The notes: a model not told the origin generated them from the sequence alone. Positions 19,361 through 28,709 are shown, numbered from the stretch's first letter. The stretch is DNA of 64,000 nucleotides from Lachnospiraceae bacterium OF09-6 (GCA_003435055.1 QUMM01000014.1:1-64000); one strand, 5' to 3'. Numbers and translations are program-made.

Positions 19361-20430
19361 ATGGGAAAATTGATCAAAGATCTGGTGCCGGAGCTGGTCT
19401 GTACAGATGTGGCATCTATTGTGGAACGACAGCTTCCGTGGGAAGAACTGGATCACAAAACGATTCTGGTGACCGGAGCCAATGGATTTATCAGTTACTA
19501 TATGGTGCTGGCGCTGTTGATGAGAAATGATCTTATGGACAGTGGCATTAAGGTCATTGGTCTGGTGCGTTCCAGAGAAAATGCAGAGAAAAAATACGGA
19601 GAGATCCTGGATCGGGAGGATCTGTCTCTTTGGGTAACCGATGTATGTGAACTGACGGATTGTGGCCGGGTAGACTATATTATACATGCAGCCAGTCAGG
19701 CCAGCGCATGGCATTTTGAGCATGATCCGGTGGGCACCATCAATGCCAACCTGATCGGAACTCAGAAAGTGCTGGAACTGGCGGTCAAATATCAGGCTCA
19801 GGTGCTGATGTTTTCCAGCCTGAAGACCTATGGCAGCTTCGGGGAGCATCCGAAGGAGTCTATGAAAGAAGAAGATGTGGGATATCTGGATCACACTTCT
19901 TATAAGAATTGCTATGCCATCGGCAAACGGGCAGCAGAGACCTTGTGTGCCAGCTATAGCAAGCAGTATGGTATTCCGGTGAAGATCGTGCGGCCAAGTT
20001 ATATTTATGGACCGACCAGACGTGGGGATGACCGGGTATGGGCGCAGTTCATGGTGAATGTGTTAAATAATGAGGATATCGTGCTGAAAAGCAGTGGTGC
20101 TCCTTATCGCTCATATTGTTATGTGACAGATACGGTGGCAGCGGTCTTTACGGTGCTGTTAAGGGGAGAAGTGATGCAGCCATATAACATTTCTTCCAAA
20201 GAAGGCAACATCACCATCCGCAATCTGGCCAGAGCCGCAGTAGCTGCATTTCCGGAAAACATCTGAAGCTGAGCTTCGTGAATCCGGAGGATGAAAAAGA
20301 GCCTGAGATTACCGCAAAAGTGTGCGAAATACTGGACTCCGAGAAGCTGGAAGGTCTGGGCTGGAAGGCAGAAGTCTCCATCGGAGAAGGCATGAAGCGT
20401 GCGATTCAAATCATGGCTGGTGGAGAATGA
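19361..20430 (+). CDS. NAD-dependent epimerase/dehydratase family protein, frameshifted near the end
   Basis: An extended short-chain dehydrogenase. TILVTGANGFISYYM is the NAD-binding glycine motif, HAASQASAWH the usual strand-end loop, and YAIGKRAAE the catalytic Y-x-x-x-K. It resembles UDP-glucuronate decarboxylases and dTDP-glucose dehydratases. The frame ends early at 20266 (AAFPENI); adding one A to the AAAA run near 20258 gives FPEKHLKLSFVNPEDEKE and a natural C-terminus at 20430. AGGAGT precedes the ATG. As third gene of the TagF-cytidylyltransferase operon it probably makes or alters the sugar or polyol that becomes CDP-activated. Confidence 0.8.
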
Positions 20431-20459
20431 GATAAAGATTCACGGCCATTGTCCCGCGC

Positions 20460-20494
20460 GAAATCATGCATATGCATGATTTCTGTGCTTTTTT
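20460..20494 (+). terminator. Intrinsic terminator of the polymer operon
   Basis: GAAATCATGCA-TA-TGCATGATTTC is a perfect 24-base palindrome, followed by TGTGC and six T residues. Confidence 0.8.
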
Positions 20495-20563
20495 GGGGGG
20501 CATGGAATGAACTCCAATAATTGACATTAACAGATAATTCAAGTATGATGAAGTGAGGAATAA

Positions 20564-21160
20564 ATGAGCAGTTTATTTTATATCATAGGAAAAAGCTCTA
20601 CCGGGAAAGATACGATTTATAAAGAATTGTGTCAGAAGAAGGAGCTGAACCTGAGACCGCTGGTGATGTATACCACCCGTCCGATCCGGGATATGGAAGA
20701 GGAGGGCCGGGAATACTATTTTGTGGATGACGTTACACTGAAGCAGCTGGAACAGACTGGAAAGGTGATTGAGAAGAGGGCGTATCATACCATTTACGGT
20801 ATCTGGACTTATTTTACAGTGGATGATGAGCATCTGGATCTGGAAAATCAGGATTATCTGGCGATTGGAACGCTGGAATCCTATGAGAAGATCCGGGATT
20901 ATTATGGTGACCAGAAAGTAGTTCCTCTCTATATTGAAGTGGAAGATGGACTGCGTCTGGAACGGGCACTGGAGCGGGAACGGAAGCAGCAGCCACCAAA
21001 GTATGAGGAGATGTGCAGACGTTTCCTGGCAGATCAGGCAGACTATTCTGAGGAAAAGCTAAAAGGAGCCGGAATCACACAAAGATATTCCAATGAAAAA
21101 GATTTAATGTCCTGTGTGGAGACACTGGCAGCAGTGATCCGTGAATACGGGCAGAAGTAA
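20564..21160 (+). CDS. Guanylate kinase-like protein
   Basis: A 198-aa P-loop kinase. IIGKSSTGKDTIYKEL is the phosphate-binding loop, VMYTTRPIRDMEEEGREYYF the guanylate-binding region (T-T-R-P and the acidic E-x-x-G-x-x-Y-x-F), and RALERERKQQPPKYEE a lid-like arginine-rich part. True guanylate kinases usually show G-P-S-G-A/S-G-K; the K-S-S-T-G-K-D loop is a variant common in Firmicutes paralogues next to holB. It could be a second GMP kinase or a nucleotide-linked regulator. The spacing of about 100 bp to holB suggests possible co-transcription. Confidence 0.75.
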   Translation: MSSLFYIIGKSSTGKDTIYKELCQKKELNLRPLVMYTTRPIRDMEEEGREYYFVDDVTLKQLEQTGKVIEKRAYHTIYGIWTYFTVDDEHLDLENQDYLAIGTLESYEKIRDYYGDQKVVPLYIEVEDGLRLERALERERKQQPPKYEEMCRRFLADQADYSEEKLKGAGITQRYSNEKDLMSCVETLAAVIREYGQK

Positions 21161-21258
21161 AGTAATAGCTGTTCAGGACCTTACGTACCAGCATGGTACT
21201 GAGCAGATAATAAAGGTACGTACAGAACTGGGAAGATCCGGTTCAGAAGGGAGAAGGC

Positions 21259-22251
21259 ATGGCAGGATTTGATCATATTATTGGGCATTCTGATGTGGTA
21301 GAGCATCTGAAGAATGCAATGAAAATGGATAAGGTATCACATGCCTATATATTTAATGGAGAAAAGGGCTGTGGAAAGAAGACTCTTGCAAGGGAATTTG
21401 CCAAAGCCCTGCAGTGTCAGGGAGAAGGCGAACGACCTTGCGGTCAGTGCCAGTCCTGCAGACAGGCGGACGGACACAACCAGCCGGATATCATTGAAGT
21501 GTCCCATGACAAGCCAAATACCATCGGAGTAGACGATATTCGTGAACAGGTAGTAGGCGATGTGCAGGTGCGTCCATACAGCAGCCCATACAAGGTATAT
21601 ATCATACCGGAGGCAGAGAAGATGAATCAGCAGGCACAGAATGCATTGCTGAAGACCATCGAAGAACCACCAGAATACGTGGTGATTTTATTATTGACTA
21701 CGAATGCAGCATCCTTTTTGCCGACGATTCTGTCCAGATGTGTGATGCTGAATATGAAGCCGGCATCTGATGAACTGGTCAGACAGTTTCTGATGGAGCA
21801 TGTGCAGATACCAGATTATGAGGCAGATATCTGTGTGGCTTTTGCACAGGGAAATATCGGAAAGGCAGAGAGGCTGGCCTCTTCAGAGTATTTTTCAGAG
21901 ATCAAAGGTGCAGCGATTCATCTGCTGACTCATGTGAAGGATATGGATATCGGGGAGATTTCCCAGTCCGTAAAGGCAGTGACAGAGTTCAAGCTGGATA
22001 TCAGGGATTATCTGGATCTGTTGGCTGTATGGTTCCGGGATGTGCTGTATTTTAAGGCAACCAGTGATGCCAACGGCATCATATTTAAAGAGAATGTAAG
22101 AGCAATTACCGAGCAGACCAGACATTGCTCGTATGAAGGACTGGAGCAGATCCTGGAAGGCATTCGCAAGGCGAAGGCCAGACTGACGGCAAATGTGAAC
22201 TTTGACCTGACGATGGAATTACTGTTCCTGTTAATAAAGGAGAATCAGTAG
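21259..22251 (+). CDS. holB: DNA polymerase III subunit delta'
   Basis: The clamp-loader delta' subunit, 330 aa, which helps load the beta sliding clamp during replication. It has the AAA+ layout, with GEKGCGKKTLAREFAKAL (P-loop position), a four-cysteine zinc module (CGQCQSCRQ), a sensor-1 region (LLLTTNAASFLPTILSRC with the S-R-C motif) and a helical collar domain. AAGGGAG lies six to nine bases upstream. It is followed after one base by ricT, the usual Firmicutes order holB-yaaT-trmN-rsmI, which supports the assignment. Confidence 0.93.
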   Translation: MAGFDHIIGHSDVVEHLKNAMKMDKVSHAYIFNGEKGCGKKTLAREFAKALQCQGEGERPCGQCQSCRQADGHNQPDIIEVSHDKPNTIGVDDIREQVVGDVQVRPYSSPYKVYIIPEAEKMNQQAQNALLKTIEEPPEYVVILLLTTNAASFLPTILSRCVMLNMKPASDELVRQFLMEHVQIPDYEADICVAFAQGNIGKAERLASSEYFSEIKGAAIHLLTHVKDMDIGEISQSVKAVTEFKLDIRDYLDLLAVWFRDVLYFKATSDANGIIFKENVRAITEQTRHCSYEGLEQILEGIRKAKARLTANVNFDLTMELLFLLIKENQ

Positions 22252-22252
22252 A

Positions 22253-23392
22253 ATGACAAAAATTATAGGGGTTCGTTTCCGTACAGCGGGAAAAGTCTAT
22301 TATTTTGACCCTAAGAATATGGAGATTAAGCGGGGACAGCATGTGATTGTGGAGACGGCCCGCGGAACAGAATATGGCCATGTGGTAGTGGGCACAAAGG
22401 AAGTATCCAGAGAAGAAGTGGTACAGCCACTGAAGCCGGTGATCCGTGTAGCTACCGCAGAGGATGATGAGCATGCCAGACGCAATCGGGAGAAAGAGCG
22501 GGAAGCTATGGCTATCTGCCATCAGAAGATTATCAGGCACAATCTGGATATGAAATTGATTGATGCAGAATATACCTTTGATAATAATAAGATCTTATTT
22601 TATTTTACCGCAGATGGAAGAATCGATTTCCGTGAGCTGGTGAAGGATCTGGCCGTGGTATTCAAGATGCGTATTGAGCTGCGCCAGATTGGTGTGAGAG
22701 ATGAGACTAAGATTCTGGGAGGTGTGGGTATCTGCGGAAGACCGCTTTGCTGCCACACTTATTTATCAGAGTTCGCACCGGTGTCCATTAAGATGGCGAA
22801 GGAACAGAATCTGTCCCTGAATCCGACCAAGATTTCCGGAGTCTGTGGCAGATTGATGTGCTGTCTGAAGAATGAGGAAGATACCTATGAGTATCTGAAC
22901 AGTCGTCTGCCGGATGTGGGAGAGACTGTAACACTTCCAGATGGCGGCAAGGGTGAAGTACACAGTGTCAACGTACTTCGGCAGACTGTGAAGGTGCTGG
23001 TGGAAGTAGATGATGGAAAAGAGATGAGCGAGTATCCGGTAGCAGAACTGAAGTTCAGACCGAGAAAGCGTAAGAATACAAAAGAAAAGCCTGTAAAAGA
23101 AGCAGTGAAGGAAACGGCTGAAGGCGAACAGGAGACTGGTGCACCAAAGGAATCCAGAGAGCCGAAGGAGTCAAAAGAACCAAAGGAACGTAAGGGCGGC
23201 AGAGGCAGAGATGGCGAACGGGAACCGAGGGAACGCAAAGGTAACAGAGAAGGAGAACGGGAATCGAGAGAGCGCAGAAATAACCGCCATGGCAGCCGGC
23301 GTGACAGAGATGGCCGCGAAGCCAGAGAGGGAAAAGGCTCAAGAGAGTCCCGGGAAGTAAAAGCAGCCGATACTACAGAAAAGGAATCCTAG
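22253..23392 (+). CDS. ricT: PSP1/YaaT family protein (RicT) with a long charged tail
   Basis: RicT belongs to the Y-complex (RicA-RicF-RicT), which in Bacillus subtilis supports RNase Y-dependent mRNA processing, sporulation and competence. The PSP1 domain spans about residues 60-150. Conserved cysteine pairs lie at GVGICGRPLCCHTYL and SGVCGRLMCCL, the region that binds an iron-sulfur cluster in the family. The last 110 residues are a low-complexity tail rich in Arg, Glu and Lys (repeats such as RESRE and KESKEPKE), longer than in Bacillus and probably disordered. It sits one base after holB and abuts the methyltransferase gene. Confidence 0.9.
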   Translation: MTKIIGVRFRTAGKVYYFDPKNMEIKRGQHVIVETARGTEYGHVVVGTKEVSREEVVQPLKPVIRVATAEDDEHARRNREKEREAMAICHQKIIRHNLDMKLIDAEYTFDNNKILFYFTADGRIDFRELVKDLAVVFKMRIELRQIGVRDETKILGGVGICGRPLCCHTYLSEFAPVSIKMAKEQNLSLNPTKISGVCGRLMCCLKNEEDTYEYLNSRLPDVGETVTLPDGGKGEVHSVNVLRQTVKVLVEVDDGKEMSEYPVAELKFRPRKRKNTKEKPVKEAVKETAEGEQETGAPKESREPKESKEPKERKGGRGRDGEREPRERKGNREGERESRERRNNRHGSRRDRDGREAREGKGSRESREVKAADTTEKES

Positions 23393-24130
23393 ATGGAAGT
23401 AAAGTTAAAAGCCGGAGAGCGGATTGATGAGCTTCAGCGCAATGGATATCAGATCATTCAGAATGAAAATGGGTTCTGTTTTGGAATGGATGCAGTGCTG
23501 TTATCTGGATTTGCCCGTGTGAAGAAGGGAGAGCAGGCACTGGATCTGGGAACCGGAACGGGAATTATCCCTATCCTGCTGGAAGCAAAGACAGAGGGAC
23601 GACACTTTACTGGGTTGGAGATTCAGGAGACCAGCGCAGATATGGCGCAGCGCAGCGTCTGTCTGAATGATCTGCAGGAAAAAGTGCGTATTGTGCAGGG
23701 AGATATCAAGTCTGCAACGGAGCTGTTTGGAAAGGGCTCCATGGATGTGGTGACCTCCAATCCACCGTATATGACAGGACAGCACGGACTGGTGAATCCA
23801 GATATGCCAAAGGCCATTGCACGGCATGAGATTCTTTGCACGCTGGAGGATGTGATCGGACAGGCTTCTGCACTTTTGAAAGAAAATGGACGGTTCTATA
23901 TGGTACACCGTCCATTTCGCCTAGCAGAGATCATGGTGATGATGAGCAGATACCGACTGGAACCGAAGAGGATGAAGCTGGTATATCCGTTTGTAGATAA
24001 AGAACCGAATATGGTACTGATCGAAGGTCTAAAGGGAGGTCGGCCGCGGATCACGGTAGAAAAACCATTGATTGTGTATGAGAAGCCAGGCGTCTATACC
24101 AGTGAGATTTACGATATATATGGCTATTAA
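23393..24130 (+). CDS. tRNA1(Val) (adenine(37)-N6)-methyltransferase, YfiC-like
   Basis: A 245-aa SAM-dependent methyltransferase. ALDLGTGTGIIPILL is the SAM-binding motif I, and VVTSNPPYM is the N-P-P-Y catalytic motif of N6-adenine methyltransferases. In Escherichia coli this family modifies A37 of tRNA-Val. The gene starts right after the ricT stop and precedes rsmI by 20 bp, the conserved yabA/yazA-region order of Firmicutes. Confidence 0.87.
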   Translation: MEVKLKAGERIDELQRNGYQIIQNENGFCFGMDAVLLSGFARVKKGEQALDLGTGTGIIPILLEAKTEGRHFTGLEIQETSADMAQRSVCLNDLQEKVRIVQGDIKSATELFGKGSMDVVTSNPPYMTGQHGLVNPDMPKAIARHEILCTLEDVIGQASALLKENGRFYMVHRPFRLAEIMVMMSRYRLEPKRMKLVYPFVDKEPNMVLIEGLKGGRPRITVEKPLIVYEKPGVYTSEIYDIYGY

Positions 24131-24150
24131 GAAAAAGGGGGCGTGAGACC

Positions 24151-25872
24151 TTGCAGGGAAAACTGTATTTATGTGCAACACCGATAGGGAATCTGGAGGA
24201 TATTACCCTGCGGGTATTGCGCACACTAAAAGAAGTGGATCTGATCGCAGCAGAAGATACCCGTAACAGTATTAAACTGCTGAATCATTTTGAGATAAAG
24301 ACACCGATGACCAGTTATCATGAATATAACAAGATCGATAAGGCATATTATCTCATTGAACAGATGAAGTATGGAAAAAATGTGGCGTTGATCACAGATG
24401 CGGGGACACCTGGTATCTCGGATCCGGGAGAAGATCTGGTGCGTCTCTGCTATGAAGCAGGGATTGAGGTAACATCACTCCCGGGACCGGCAGCCTGTGT
24501 GACAGCACTGACTTTGTCTGGTCTGTCTACCAGAAGATTTTGCTTTGAAGCATTCCTTCCATCAGACAAAAAAGAAAAACAGGTAATTCTGGAGGAACTG
24601 AAGGAAGAGTCCAGAACGATTATTTTATATGAAGCACCGCACCGTCTGGTTCGTACACTGGAGGAACTGCTGGAGACACTGGGAGATCGGAGGGCAACGA
24701 TCTGCAGGGAACTGACCAAGAAGCATGAGACCGCATTTACCACCACACTGGGACAGGCACTGGAACATTTCCGTGCGACTGATCCAAAAGGGGAATGTGT
24801 GATTGTGGTTGAGGGAAAGAGTCATCAGGAAAAGGCCAGAGAGACGCAGGAAAAGTGGGAAGAACTCAGTGTGGAAGAACATATGGAGCATTACCTTTCT
24901 CAGGGAATTGATAAAAAAGAAGCCATGAAGAAGGTGGCAAAGGACAGAGGAGTCCCGAAGCGTGTGATCTATCAGGCGCTGCTGACGCTGGCTCTGGTGC
25001 TGTTCTGTGTTGGATGCGGAGCAGGGAAAAAGATAGCATCCAACGATCCGTATCTGGGTGTTGCCCAGGTACTGCAGCCTGTGGCGGAGGGAACGGATGT
25101 ATTATCGGAAGGGGCGTTTGCCCTGGATATTTCCGATACTTCAAAGGGATACACGGTAGCCGCATACAATGGAGAAATGGAAAAGGTCAACATTCAGCTG
25201 ACCGGGCCAGATGGAATCGTATATAAATATTTTGTAACAGAGGAAGATGGAGAAACGGTACTTCCACTGACAGGAGGAGATGGCATGTATGCATTGGAAG
25301 TCTACGAGAATATCGCAGATGATCAGTACAGTGCGTTGTTAAATGACACTTTTGAAGTCAGTCTGGAAAGTGAGTTTCTCCCTTTTTTATACCCAAATCA
25401 GTATGTGAACTTCGATGAGAACAGCAAAGCAGTGAGGCTGGCCGGAGAGCTGGCAGCGGATGCTGCTGATGATCTGGATGTGGTGACGAAGGTATTTAAT
25501 TATGTGACAGAGAATGTCACCTATGATTATGACAAGGCGGAGAATGTAGAGTACGGTTATCTGCCAGATATTGATGAGACACTGGAGACCAAAACCGGAA
25601 TCTGCTTTGACTATGCAGCACTGATGTGTGCCATGCTGCGATGCAGGGGGATTCCAGCCAAGCTGGATATCGGCTACACCAATGATGGAATGTACCACGC
25701 CTGGATCAGCACCTATCTGAAGGATAAAGGCTGGGTGGACAATATCATAGAATTTGACGGAGATACCTGGCAGTTCATGGATCCGACCATGATGGCTGCT
25801 TCCGGTACAGAAGCGGAGAAAAAACAGGTAAGCAAAGATACGCAAAATTATATGGTTAATTATGTGCGATAG
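24151..25872 (+). CDS. rsmI: RsmI 16S rRNA methyltransferase fused in frame to a transglutaminase-domain lipoprotein
   Basis: Residues 1-275 are RsmI (2'-O-methylation of C1402 of 16S rRNA). LYLCATPIGNLEDITLR, AEDTR and ITDAGTPGISDPG are its tetrapyrrole-methylase-fold motifs, and KDRGVPKR lies at its usual C-terminus. Without a stop the frame continues into a hydrophobic stretch (ALLTLALVLFCVGCGAGKK) that looks like a lipoprotein signal. A transglutaminase-like domain follows, with the cysteine in TGICFDYAALMC, the histidine in YHAWI and the aspartate in QFMDPT. A cytoplasmic enzyme joined to an exported one is unlikely to work as one chain. A deletion joining two genes, or a missing segment in the assembly, are both plausible. 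The start is TTG after AAGGGGG. Confidence 0.8.
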   Translation: MQGKLYLCATPIGNLEDITLRVLRTLKEVDLIAAEDTRNSIKLLNHFEIKTPMTSYHEYNKIDKAYYLIEQMKYGKNVALITDAGTPGISDPGEDLVRLCYEAGIEVTSLPGPAACVTALTLSGLSTRRFCFEAFLPSDKKEKQVILEELKEESRTIILYEAPHRLVRTLEELLETLGDRRATICRELTKKHETAFTTTLGQALEHFRATDPKGECVIVVEGKSHQEKARETQEKWEELSVEEHMEHYLSQGIDKKEAMKKVAKDRGVPKRVIYQALLTLALVLFCVGCGAGKKIASNDPYLGVAQVLQPVAEGTDVLSEGAFALDISDTSKGYTVAAYNGEMEKVNIQLTGPDGIVYKYFVTEEDGETVLPLTGGDGMYALEVYENIADDQYSALLNDTFEVSLESEFLPFLYPNQYVNFDENSKAVRLAGELAADAADDLDVVTKVFNYVTENVTYDYDKAENVEYGYLPDIDETLETKTGICFDYAALMCAMLRCRGIPAKLDIGYTNDGMYHAWISTYLKDKGWVDNIIEFDGDTWQFMDPTMMAASGTEAEKKQVSKDTQNYMVNYVR

Positions 25873-25884
25873 TGGGAGGGTAAT

Positions 25885-26922
25885 ATGAAATCACTGAGTA
25901 ACGAGGAACTGATGTCTTTTTGCAGCCAGATGGCGATGATTCTTCATGCAGGGATCTCAGCCATTGAGGGTCTGGCAATTATGCGGGAGGATCTTCCGGA
26001 TGGAGAAGGAAAAAGAATCCTGGATGTGTTATATGAACAGATGGAGCAGACCGGTAATCTGGCGGAATCTATGAAAGAGACAAAGGTATTTCCGGAATAT
26101 GTCAGCAGTATGACAGAGATCGGGGAACAGACTGGACGGTTGGATGAAGTAATGGATGGCCTGGCCCTTCATTACGAGCGGGAACGGGATCTGATGGATA
26201 CCATCAAAAGCGCATTGTTTTATCCGGCTGTGATGCTGGGGATGCTGACAGTAGTGATACTGATTCTGGTGGTTCGTGTCATGCCGGTATTTCATCAGGT
26301 GTTACAGCAGCTAGGCGGCGGACTGACTGGTATCTCAGCCGGTATTTTACATATGGGGATGCTGCTTAGCCGTTACAGTATGGTGTTTGTGGGCATTCTG
26401 ATTCTTCTGGCAGCTGGCATTGTCTGGCTGTCTGCCACGGAAAAAGGACGGTTGGCATTTCGAAAATGGATGGATCGATCTGGATTTCTGGGAAAAACGG
26501 CAGAAAAGATCGCCTGCTCACGGGTAGCAGAAGGCTTAAGTCTCTGCATGTTCAGTGGGCTGGATCTGGATCAGAGCCTGGAGATGACAGAAAAACTGAT
26601 CACCCAGGAAATGATGAAAAAGAGGATCGACCAGTGTCGTTCCATGATGGCGGATGGGGAAGGATTTGATCAGGCGTTGATGAAAAGTGGTATTTTCTCA
26701 GGACTGTATGGAAAAATGATTTCTGTGGGGATCCGTACCGGATCAGTAGATCAGGTTATGTCTAAGATTGCCGGAGAATATGGGGAAGCAGTGGTGCAGA
26801 GCCTGGAGCAGAAAGTAGCTGTAGTGGAACCAACACTTGTGGCAGTGTTGTCAGTTCTGATTGGACTGATTCTGATTTCTGTGATGCTGCCGCTGATGAA
26901 TATCATGTCGAATCTGGGCTGA
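25885..26922 (+). CDS. Type II secretion/type IV pilus platform protein, GspF/PilC family
   Basis: The inner-membrane platform of type IV pili and type II secretion, 345 aa. It has two T2SSF repeats, each with a helical cytoplasmic part (SFCSQMAMILHAGISAIEGL, then SRVAEGLSLCMFSGLDLDQS). Three membrane segments lie near residues 112-140, 160-190 and 315-340. It is the first of six tightly packed genes ending in pilT. It is shorter than Pseudomonas PilC (about 405 aa) because the N-terminal extension is missing, which is common in Clostridia. Confidence 0.85.
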   Translation: MKSLSNEELMSFCSQMAMILHAGISAIEGLAIMREDLPDGEGKRILDVLYEQMEQTGNLAESMKETKVFPEYVSSMTEIGEQTGRLDEVMDGLALHYERERDLMDTIKSALFYPAVMLGMLTVVILILVVRVMPVFHQVLQQLGGGLTGISAGILHMGMLLSRYSMVFVGILILLAAGIVWLSATEKGRLAFRKWMDRSGFLGKTAEKIACSRVAEGLSLCMFSGLDLDQSLEMTEKLITQEMMKKRIDQCRSMMADGEGFDQALMKSGIFSGLYGKMISVGIRTGSVDQVMSKIAGEYGEAVVQSLEQKVAVVEPTLVAVLSVLIGLILISVMLPLMNIMSNLG

Positions 26923-26941
26923 TCAGAAGGGAAAAGAAGCA

Positions 26942-27283
26942 ATGAATCGATTTCAGAAAAAACAGGAGAAAACTGGAAAACAGAAAACGGGAGTTTTGTC
27001 GATTCTTCTGGCTGTGCTGGTAGTCGGCTGTGTCTGGAATGGCATTACTGTGACGACGACTCGCACCAGGGCGCAGGAAAAGCAGAGCCTGGAAGAAGCG
27101 ATACAGCGGGATATCGTGACTTGTTATGCACTGGAAGGGGTATATCCGGAAAGCCTGGAGTACTTGAAGGAACATTATGGGCTGACTTATAATGAAGACC
27201 GCTATATTGTGAACTATGAAGCACTGGGATCTAATCTGATGCCGGATGTAACGGTGATGGAGAAACAGGATACCTGGGGGTGA
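26942..27283 (+). CDS. Pilus-operon protein, small membrane-anchored, unknown function
   Basis: A 113-aa protein with a basic N-terminus, one membrane helix (VLSILLAVLVVGCVWNGI) and a small exposed domain (ALEGVYPESLEYLKEHYGL). The layout matches pilin-like subunits, but the Gly-Phe-x-x-x-x-Glu cleavage site of class III signals is not evident. I have seen similar proteins between GspF and DUF4860 genes in Lachnospiraceae, so it is probably a minor pilin or assembly factor. GAAGGGAAAAG lies just upstream of the ATG. Confidence 0.6.
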   Translation: MNRFQKKQEKTGKQKTGVLSILLAVLVVGCVWNGITVTTTRTRAQEKQSLEEAIQRDIVTCYALEGVYPESLEYLKEHYGLTYNEDRYIVNYEALGSNLMPDVTVMEKQDTWG

Positions 27284-27292
27284 AAGTGAGGC

Positions 27293-27781
27293 ATGCATAA
27301 TATGAAGGAGCGAAAACATTCCATAGAGGATCTGTTTATTCTGGTAACATTTCTGGTATATGCCATAGCATTGCTTTTATTTGCATCTCTTGGAGCTACA
27401 GTGTACCGGACGGTGACATCTGGGATGCAGCAACATCAGATCCGGCGGACGGCGGAGAGTTATCTGCGGGAAAAAATCCGGCAAAATGACAGAGCAGATG
27501 CGATCCAAATCGGTGAAGTAGAAGGGCAGCAGGCCCTGCAGATCACAGAGCAGATCAAAGGGAAAAAATATGTGACCTATATCTATGCAGATGAAGGAAT
27601 GCTGAAAGAACTGTTTATTTCTGCAGAAAAAGAACCGAAACTGCAGGATGGAACGGCACTTCTGGAGATGCAGAATCTCACATTTGAAGAAGAAGGAGAC
27701 GGATATCTGAATATCGGTCTTCAGACAGAACAGGAAAAGATGCACAGATTCCTGATTCGGAAAAGGAGTAACAGCCTATGA
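27293..27781 (+). CDS. DUF4860-type pilus-operon protein
   Basis: A 162-aa single-span protein. A short basic N-terminus is followed by a membrane helix (DLFILVTFLVYAIALLLFAS) and a beta-rich outside domain. It matches what I know of DUF4860 proteins, which are found almost only in clostridial type IV pilus operons. It overlaps the next gene by four bases. A second ATG at 27302 is an alternative start. The role is unproven; a minor pseudopilin is likely. Confidence 0.65.
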   Translation: MHNMKERKHSIEDLFILVTFLVYAIALLLFASLGATVYRTVTSGMQQHQIRRTAESYLREKIRQNDRADAIQIGEVEGQQALQITEQIKGKKYVTYIYADEGMLKELFISAEKEPKLQDGTALLEMQNLTFEEEGDGYLNIGLQTEQEKMHRFLIRKRSNSL

Positions 27782-28191
27782 AAAAAATAAAAACATTCGG
27801 ATCAGGATTATTTTTGCTGGAGTTGATGATCTCCATTGCTTTTTTTGCCATTGCGGCAGCAGGATGCGTGCAGATATTTGCCAGGGCGCACAGTCTGAGT
27901 GGACAGGCAGAAAGACTGGATCAGGCCGTGAGTATTGCCCAGAGCCTGACAGAGGAGAACAGTGGTCAAAATGCAGAGAGCAAAACCTGGTATTATGACG
28001 ATCAGGGAGTGACTTGTGAGGAAGCAAAGGCAGTCTATCAGGCTAAGGTGGCCGTGCAGACACAGGATCAGATGCGGCAGATTCAGGTTAAGGTAGAGGA
28101 CGGCATCAGCAAAACGGTGCTCTATCGGTTAGAGACAGCAGTGTATTGTCCAGGTGAGGCAGATACACGGGCAGGAGGAAGCGATGAATAG
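27778..28191 (+). CDS. Prepilin-like protein
   Basis: A 137-aa protein with a pilin-like start: basic MKKIKTFGSG, then FLLELMISIAFFAIAAAGCV, with the glutamate of the hydrophobic helix placed like Glu5 of pilins. The cleavage site would be G-L-F-L-L-E or close to it. It probably enters the pseudopilus as a minor subunit after cleavage by a prepilin peptidase encoded elsewhere. It overlaps both neighbours by a few bases. Confidence 0.65.
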   Translation: MKKIKTFGSGLFLLELMISIAFFAIAAAGCVQIFARAHSLSGQAERLDQAVSIAQSLTEENSGQNAESKTWYYDDQGVTCEEAKAVYQAKVAVQTQDQMRQIQVKVEDGISKTVLYRLETAVYCPGEADTRAGGSDE

Positions 28192-28675
28192 AAAAAGTGG
28201 ATTTACAGGAGCAGGACTGTCTACGCTGCTTCTGGTATTTGTGATGCTCTGTCTGATCGTATTCTCAGTGCTTTCTCTCTCCACGGCCAGGGCAGATCTG
28301 GAGATGAGTCAGAAAGTCGCAGACAGGACAAAAGGCTATTATCAGGCGCAGGGCAGAGCCAGCGAACGATTAAAGGCGATTGACTCTGTTCTGGCAAGAC
28401 AATATAATGAAACTGATAGGAAAGCATCTTATCTGCAAGGGGCACAGACGGCATTGCAGCAGGAGCAGGATCTGACTGTTACAGAGATGGAGAATGGACA
28501 GGGATTGCTTTGTGTATACACAGAACCAATCAATGAGACACAGCAGCTGCGGGTGGAGCTTCAGATCACAGAACCGGAAAAAGAAGAGTCTTATGTGCAG
28601 ATCCTGAGCTGGGAAGCAGAGCAGATAGAAGACTGGAATGGAGATACCGGGCTGCCGGTACTACAGAAGAAATAA
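28184..28675 (+). CDS. Pilus-operon protein, PilX/minor-pilin-like, unknown function
   Basis: A 163-aa protein with an N-terminal helix (STLLLVFVMLCLIVFSVLSL) and a helical, glutamine- and glutamate-rich exposed part. The TRADLEMSQKV junction after the helix is similar to PilX-type minor pilins. The start at 28184 has AGGAGG seven bases upstream and overlaps the previous stop; a longer frame from 28154 has no ribosome site. The function is inferred from the operon only. Confidence 0.55.
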   Translation: MNRKSGFTGAGLSTLLLVFVMLCLIVFSVLSLSTARADLEMSQKVADRTKGYYQAQGRASERLKAIDSVLARQYNETDRKASYLQGAQTALQQEQDLTVTEMENGQGLLCVYTEPINETQQLRVELQITEPEKEESYVQILSWEAEQIEDWNGDTGLPVLQKK

Positions 28676-28709
28676 TGTGACAGAAAAAAACGGAGGACAG
28701 GCAGAGCCT

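Noticed and set aside
22885..23342. Antisense frames opposite the RicT tail
   Set aside because: They mirror the Arg/Glu repeats; low complexity, no promoter or ribosome site.
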